9,466 bases of DNA from JBLHGU01 sp047615875 (GTDB lineage Bacteria > Pseudomonadota > Gammaproteobacteria > Arenicellales > CAJQKF01): positions 1-9,466 of the forward strand of contig JBLHGU010000201.1 in assembly GCA_047615875.1 (NCBI GenBank), given 5' to 3'. This document shows, piece after piece, positions 6,137 through 9,466 of the stretch. The notes under the pieces were generated by a model. That model had not been told where the DNA came from. It did not search any database and saw only the letters and a program-made list of their open reading frames with translations. A program made the translations under genes and the position numbers. Positions within the stretch are counted from its first letter, which is position 1; each line of letters begins with the position of its first letter.

Positions 6137-8104
6137 TCAAAGTTCGATAGCTGCGCGGTAGCCTTCAAGAATGGCTTCTTCAGCTGTCCTGGGAGAAACA
6201 CAGTCTCCGACTATTTTTACACAAAGCTCGGGCGAAGTGATCGACTGCTCTAATTGTGTATTAGACTGGGTACCATAGGCCATTACTACACTGTCTACGT
6301 TTTCACATACAATGGGATCACCAGTGATAATGTGCATCAAGTAAGCACTATCTTCATCAACTCCAAACAATCTTGCATAAGTAATAACTTCAACGCCTGC
6401 CCGATGAAGTTTTCCAACCAGATGGTCACGTACATAAGGTTGAAGCTCCTGTCCCGCCTGGGTTCCATTGACAGCCAGTCGAACCTGTCTGCCAGACAAT
6501 GCTAATTGTTCGGCAATTCCCATGCCTACCCAATCGCAGCGCCAGTCAACCACTAACACCCGGCTCCCAGGCTGCTCTTTTCCTGCTAAAAACTGGTGTG
6601 CGTTGATGACATGCATTGATTCAATACCCTCTACTTCGGGTGCGTAGGGTCTTGAACCTGTCGCTATGACCAACACATCGGGCTTTAACTGATCGACTAA
6701 CTCACGATTTACCTTAGTGTTGCAACGAAGATCGACATCTGTACGACTTAGCTCAGATTCTAGGTTTGTCACTAAACCACCGAATTCCATTCGATCTGGG
6801 AGTTTTGCTGCCAGATTTGCCTGGCCACCCACCCTGGAGGCTGACTCACATAAGGTAACACGGTGCCCCCGTTTAGCCGATGTTATCGCCGCCTCAAGAC
6901 CCGCTGGACCTGCTCCTGCGACTAATATGGATAATGTTTTATCAACAACGGCGGGGCGTGCCAAACGGGTTTCCCGCCCTGAAACAGGATGCTGTATACA
7001 GGTAATAGAATAGCCCTGATGAAAATGACCGATGCAGCCCTGGTTGCAGGCAATACAGGCTCGAATCTCATCGAATCTACCCTCAGCGGCCTTTATTGGT
7101 AATAATTCATCCGCGATCAGTGCGCGAGTCATGCCACACATATCTGCCATACCCGTGGCGACGATTTTTTCGGCTTCCTGAGGTTGATTGATACGACCTG
7201 CTACAAATACCGGAATACCACAGGCGTCACGTAAAGATTTGGCTTTTTGCGCGACATAGCCCGGTGAAAACTCCATGGGGGGTGCGACGTGAATTGACCC
7301 GCCCGGGCCGGCCATAGAGCCTGTTGTCGTATTGATGTAATCAACCAGGCCATGAATGGCAAGATAAGAGGCAACCTCTGCAGCCAGATCAGATTGCATA
7401 CCATCGGGTTCATTTTCTTCAGCTGAAATTCGTATACCAACCAGCCGATGTTCGCCAAATGCCTCGCGGGCATGTTGCAGAGACTGTACCAATGGTCTCA
7501 TCCGATTTTCAAAAGAACCACCATACTGATCATTACGTTGATTGGTCATAGGATTTACGAACTGGGCAAATAACAAACCGTGACTAACCAACAGTTCTAC
7601 GCCATCCAGACCGGCTTCTGCCATGCGCCCAGCTGCCTGGCCACAGGATTCAATAATCTCTGCCACCATAGCCTCTGGCATTGCTCTTGGCATAGTATGA
7701 AAACGGTTATCCGGAATAGCGGAAGGCGCATACACCACTCCCCTGACCCCATCAATACGACGCTGACTACAACGTCCGCTGTGGGATAGCTGACCAATTA
7801 TCTTGGTACCGTGTTGGTGAACACGCTGAACAATTTGTCGATAACCTGCGATTGCTTCGTCAGTATGGATATGAACCTCAGGCGAATCGTTTATTGAACT
7901 AATGTGAAAACGCGCCGATTCAGTAATAATTAAACCTACACCACCCTGGGCTCGCGCTTCATGATAGGCAATCAACTCTTCAGTAACTTTTCCATCGCGT
8001 GCAAGGAATGTCTGGTGACCTGTTGAGAGAATACGGTTCTTTATTGTCACACCACGAATCTTAAGTGGTGAAAACAAGTTTTCAAGATGGTGATTACTTG
8101 CCAT
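6137..8104 (-). CDS. FMN/[4Fe-4S]/FAD oxidoreductase, 2,4-dienoyl-CoA reductase/TMADH family
   Basis: The 655-residue product has the three-domain layout of FadH and trimethylamine dehydrogenase (TMADH). An old-yellow-enzyme FMN barrel (about 7-345) contains LFSPLKIRG, IKNRILSTGHQ, IGQLSHSGR (103-111) and NPMTNQRNDQYGGSFENR (184-201). A cluster-binding segment has Cys350, Cys353, Cys357 and Cys369 (C-x2-C-x3-C-x11-C, the FadH-type spacing). The FAD/NAD(P)-binding part starts with GAGPAG (397-402) and ends with IVGDC (631-635). Family roles include reduction of dienoyl-CoA, oxidation of tri- or dimethylamine, and N-methylproline demethylation beside MttB-type genes. From recalled family alignments, the TMADH residues Cys30, Tyr169 and Asp267 are replaced here by Gln31, Leu172 and Met264; His175 fits TMADH His172. 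FadH Tyr166 and His252 are also replaced. Oxidative N-demethylation of a different tertiary amine is my best inference. The ATG start fits the family N terminus, but the Shine-Dalgarno is poor. Confidence 0.9.
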   Translation of the reverse strand: MASNHHLENLFSPLKIRGVTIKNRILSTGHQTFLARDGKVTEELIAYHEARAQGGVGLIITESARFHISSINDSPEVHIHTDEAIAGYRQIVQRVHQHGTKIIGQLSHSGRCSQRRIDGVRGVVYAPSAIPDNRFHTMPRAMPEAMVAEIIESCGQAAGRMAEAGLDGVELLVSHGLLFAQFVNPMTNQRNDQYGGSFENRMRPLVQSLQHAREAFGEHRLVGIRISAEENEPDGMQSDLAAEVASYLAIHGLVDYINTTTGSMAGPGGSIHVAPPMEFSPGYVAQKAKSLRDACGIPVFVAGRINQPQEAEKIVATGMADMCGMTRALIADELLPIKAAEGRFDEIRACIACNQGCIGHFHQGYSITCIQHPVSGRETRLARPAVVDKTLSILVAGAGPAGLEAAITSAKRGHRVTLCESASRVGGQANLAAKLPDRMEFGGLVTNLESELSRTDVDLRCNTKVNRELVDQLKPDVLVIATGSRPYAPEVEGIESMHVINAHQFLAGKEQPGSRVLVVDWRCDWVGMGIAEQLALSGRQVRLAVNGTQAGQELQPYVRDHLVGKLHRAGVEVITYARLFGVDEDSAYLMHIITGDPIVCENVDSVVMAYGTQSNTQLEQSITSPELCVKIVGDCVSPRTAEEAILEGYRAAIEL

Positions 8105-8185
8105 ATGTTTGAGTCATTTTAAATGTAGTTGGAGTTTACCCTGACTGGTAGTATTCGGATCCAATCAATCCTATCGTAGCTTATT

Positions 8186-8200
8186 CTAAACCAGGGTTAG
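8186..8200. promoter_or_regulatory. Imperfect 15-base dyad in the dioxygenase-flavoprotein gap
   Basis: The 119-base gap 8105-8223 separates two same-strand genes and is longer than the 34-base gap after the flavoprotein gene. It holds CTAA-x-CC-x-GG-x-TTAG, symmetric at 12 of 15 positions. No T-run follows and no clear promoter is visible, so whether the flavoprotein and MttB genes are read through from the dioxygenase gene or have their own promoter is open. Confidence 0.2.
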
Positions 8201-8223
8201 CCTCTTGGCATTAATCTTTGATA

Positions 8224-9309
8224 TCAGCCTGGCTCAGGTGGGGTGATACCATTAAATGCTGTTAAATGCATGACACGACGATCGTTAACGTTCAGTCCTC
8301 CAGTTGCTGAATGCCAGACCGAATAGTTATTCCAAACCACTAGATCACCACTCTTCCAGTTGTGAATAACCAGATGTTGAGGGCTAACAGCTGGTCGCAT
8401 ATATTGCTCTGCCATATTACGTGATTCGATTTCACTATAGAGTTTCTTAGTATACCAATTCTCAATATACTGCAAACAACGCGGATGAATCATTAATGCA
8501 GGCTTAGAGGTGAGTGGGCATCTCCAGACTAATGGATAAACCTTTGCATTAGAATCAATCGTAGTTGGCAGAACAATATCGTCATTTTCTGGTTGCGAAT
8601 CTGGGTCACTTACCTTCAGTCCATTGCTGCTGTTGATAAAAGTTTGCGCACGCTGAAATGGGTGAGGCGCATAGTGCACCTGCATTTTGCGTAGATCATC
8701 AATTTGTTCTTTGCCTAGCAATTCGAGTGCTTTGCGTCCGCTGGCAAACACAGTTGCACCGGCCACAGCAGTAAACCCGTCCTGAGGCTCTTCGTCATAA
8801 TCAATCCAGTGATCACTTGCTGAAGGGGCTTCGATACAGCGCATTTGCCCCACCCTACAGGGCTCTTCGAGATAGAAAGCACCGTCTATGTGCCATTGTA
8901 GCTTGCCACCACCCAATACCTGAGAGCTTTCTGTTGATCCATAGGCACCACGTGCCCCACCTAGTTCCACATCAAGACCATGCGATGTATAGCGACCTTT
9001 GCCTATGACTAATACAGCGGGCACTCCAGGCACTTGCCAGGTACCTGCGGTGTTCCCTTGTGCAACTTTATGCACCTCCCAGGGATTGTTGAGTTGATCT
9101 CGCCACACAGTATTTGCACTGGGAGCTAGAGATTTATAGAAATTGGCTTCCTCTGCCGGTGATAAGTGCTGCTGACCGGGAAATATTAACAACTCGTGCT
9201 GGGCCAGCAACTGACCAATTTTATCAAGCACAGCAGAAGATAATTCTGCACAGTTCATATTAAGAATTCTGGCACCGAATGGTTTCTGCAATTGAATGGA
9301 AAGTGTCAC
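8224..9309 (-). CDS. Fe(II)/2-oxoglutarate dioxygenase, TauD superfamily, XanA-like
   Basis: The 361-residue product is a TauD/TfdA-superfamily oxygenase, which couples decarboxylation of 2-oxoglutarate to hydroxylation of a substrate. The metal triad is His140-x-Asp142 (in LQWHIDGAFY) and His333 (in VWHSATGG). The 2-oxoglutarate arginine is Arg345, or its neighbour Arg344. It is longer than TauD (about 280). Blocks such as VIGKG (101-105), VHYAPHP (211-217), VYPLVWRCPLTSKPAL (257-272), MIHPR (273-277) and WKSGDLVVWNN (318-328) resemble, from memory, the Aspergillus xanthine dioxygenase XanA at matching places. The XanA residues Gln356 and Asn358, reported to affect xanthine binding, align with Leu349 and Ala351 here, so the substrate probably differs. 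The start is GTG at 9309, with AGAGG seven bases upstream. It is first in the minus-strand cluster, upstream of the flavoprotein and MttB-family genes, which points to oxidation of an N-methylated or related compound (inference). Confidence 0.85.
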   Translation of the reverse strand: MTLSIQLQKPFGARILNMNCAELSSAVLDKIGQLLAQHELLIFPGQQHLSPAEEANFYKSLAPSANTVWRDQLNNPWEVHKVAQGNTAGTWQVPGVPAVLVIGKGRYTSHGLDVELGGARGAYGSTESSQVLGGGKLQWHIDGAFYLEEPCRVGQMRCIEAPSASDHWIDYDEEPQDGFTAVAGATVFASGRKALELLGKEQIDDLRKMQVHYAPHPFQRAQTFINSSNGLKVSDPDSQPENDDIVLPTTIDSNAKVYPLVWRCPLTSKPALMIHPRCLQYIENWYTKKLYSEIESRNMAEQYMRPAVSPQHLVIHNWKSGDLVVWNNYSVWHSATGGLNVNDRRVMHLTAFNGITPPEPG

Positions 9310-9316
9310 GTATTAA

Positions 9317-9321
9317 CCTCT
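9317..9321 (-). promoter_or_regulatory. Shine-Dalgarno fixing the GTG start of the dioxygenase gene
   Basis: Read on the minus strand, AGAGG lies seven bases before the GTG at 9309-9307. The first in-frame Met (residue 18) lies inside the N-terminal FGARILNMN block common to TauD-type enzymes, so the GTG is the better start. Confidence 0.6.
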
Positions 9322-9359
9322 AGTGTGCAACCTAAGACAGCACATGCCGCAAAATAGCT

Positions 9360-9427
9360 ATTTGATTTCTACTGAAACCCTCTCTGTCCATGCCTAATCT
9401 CCATCACTTTGCTTGATTTGATTTCTA
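9360..9427. repeat. 12-base direct repeat upstream of the dioxygenase gene
   Basis: ATTTGATTTCTA occurs exactly at 9360-9371 and again at 9416-9427, start to start 56 bases, inside a 157-base non-coding stretch. The second copy lies within the spacer of a candidate rightward promoter. Paired regulator-binding sites are one reading; chance in AT-rich DNA is the other. Confidence 0.4.
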
Positions 9428-9440
9428 TGCAGAATATAAA
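9413..9440 (+). promoter_or_regulatory. Candidate sigma-70 promoter pointing off the right edge
   Basis: TTGATT (9413-9418) and TATAAA (9435-9440) are separated by 16 bases, matching 4 of 6 and 5 of 6 consensus positions. They would drive transcription rightward, divergent from the dioxygenase gene. An ATG at 9455 opens a frame of only four codons before the window ends, so whether a gene starts there cannot be judged. The rest of 9310-9466 shows no coding sequence. Confidence 0.25.
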
Positions 9441-9466
9441 GGCCTGAGCCTACTATGAGAAAGACA

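Noticed and set aside
6137..8104. Calling the flavoprotein trimethylamine dehydrogenase or FadH
   Set aside because: The key cofactor-linking and catalytic residues of both appear replaced, so only the family name is safe.
8224..9309. Calling the dioxygenase taurine dioxygenase (TauD) or xanthine dioxygenase
   Set aside because: It is about 80 residues longer than TauD, and the residues reported for xanthine binding in XanA are not kept.
9455..9466. Start of a plus-strand gene (ATG AGA AAG ACA)
   Set aside because: Only four codons are visible and no well-spaced Shine-Dalgarno precedes the ATG; too little to call.

Overview
The window looks like chromosomal DNA of a gammaproteobacterium, plausibly a marine or otherwise aquatic heterotroph. 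Support comes from a well-conserved YceH (UPF0502) gene, moderate base composition, and a gene set typical of bacteria that degrade small organic osmolytes: a sulfatase, a class III CoA-transferase, an MttB-family methyltransferase, a flavin/Fe-S oxidoreductase and a 2-oxoglutarate dioxygenase. The lineage is an inference. There are no RNA genes, insertion sequences, CRISPR arrays or phage genes that I can see.

Left part (1-2469): the N-terminal third of a Cys-type sulfatase runs off the left edge on the minus strand. It is divergent from a complete CaiB/BaiF CoA-transferase, with 191 bases between them that hold two inverted repeats. The CoA-transferase converges on yceH, which is on the minus strand and probably unrelated housekeeping.

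Middle part (2470-4540): after a 293-base divergent spacer with two tight palindromes comes a plus-strand pair. A METTL27-like SAM-dependent methyltransferase is translationally coupled, by a TTGA stop/start overlap, to a 12-helix MFS transporter. The transporter stops 2 bases from the stop of the next, opposing gene.

Right part (4543-9466): a minus-strand cluster, in order of transcription, encodes (1) a TauD-superfamily dioxygenase whose C-terminal half resembles the fungal xanthine dioxygenase XanA, (2) a 655-residue FMN/[4Fe-4S]/FAD oxidoreductase of the 2,4-dienoyl-CoA reductase/trimethylamine dehydrogenase family, and (3) a non-pyrrolysine MttB-family methyltransferase. The working idea is stepwise catabolism of an N-methylated, probably quaternary, compound: MttB-type methyl transfer from the quaternary nitrogen, flavin-dependent oxidative N-demethylation of the tertiary amine, and oxidation by the dioxygenase. 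The CoA-transferase and sulfatase to the left may belong to the same catabolic neighbourhood. The active-site residues that define the known flavoprotein and XanA activities appear to be replaced, so the substrate is probably not trimethylamine, a dienoyl-CoA or xanthine.

Four of the eight genes use GTG or TTG starts, several supported by a Shine-Dalgarno sequence at proper spacing. The last 157 bases hold a 12-base direct repeat and a possible rightward promoter, suggesting a divergent gene just beyond the right edge.
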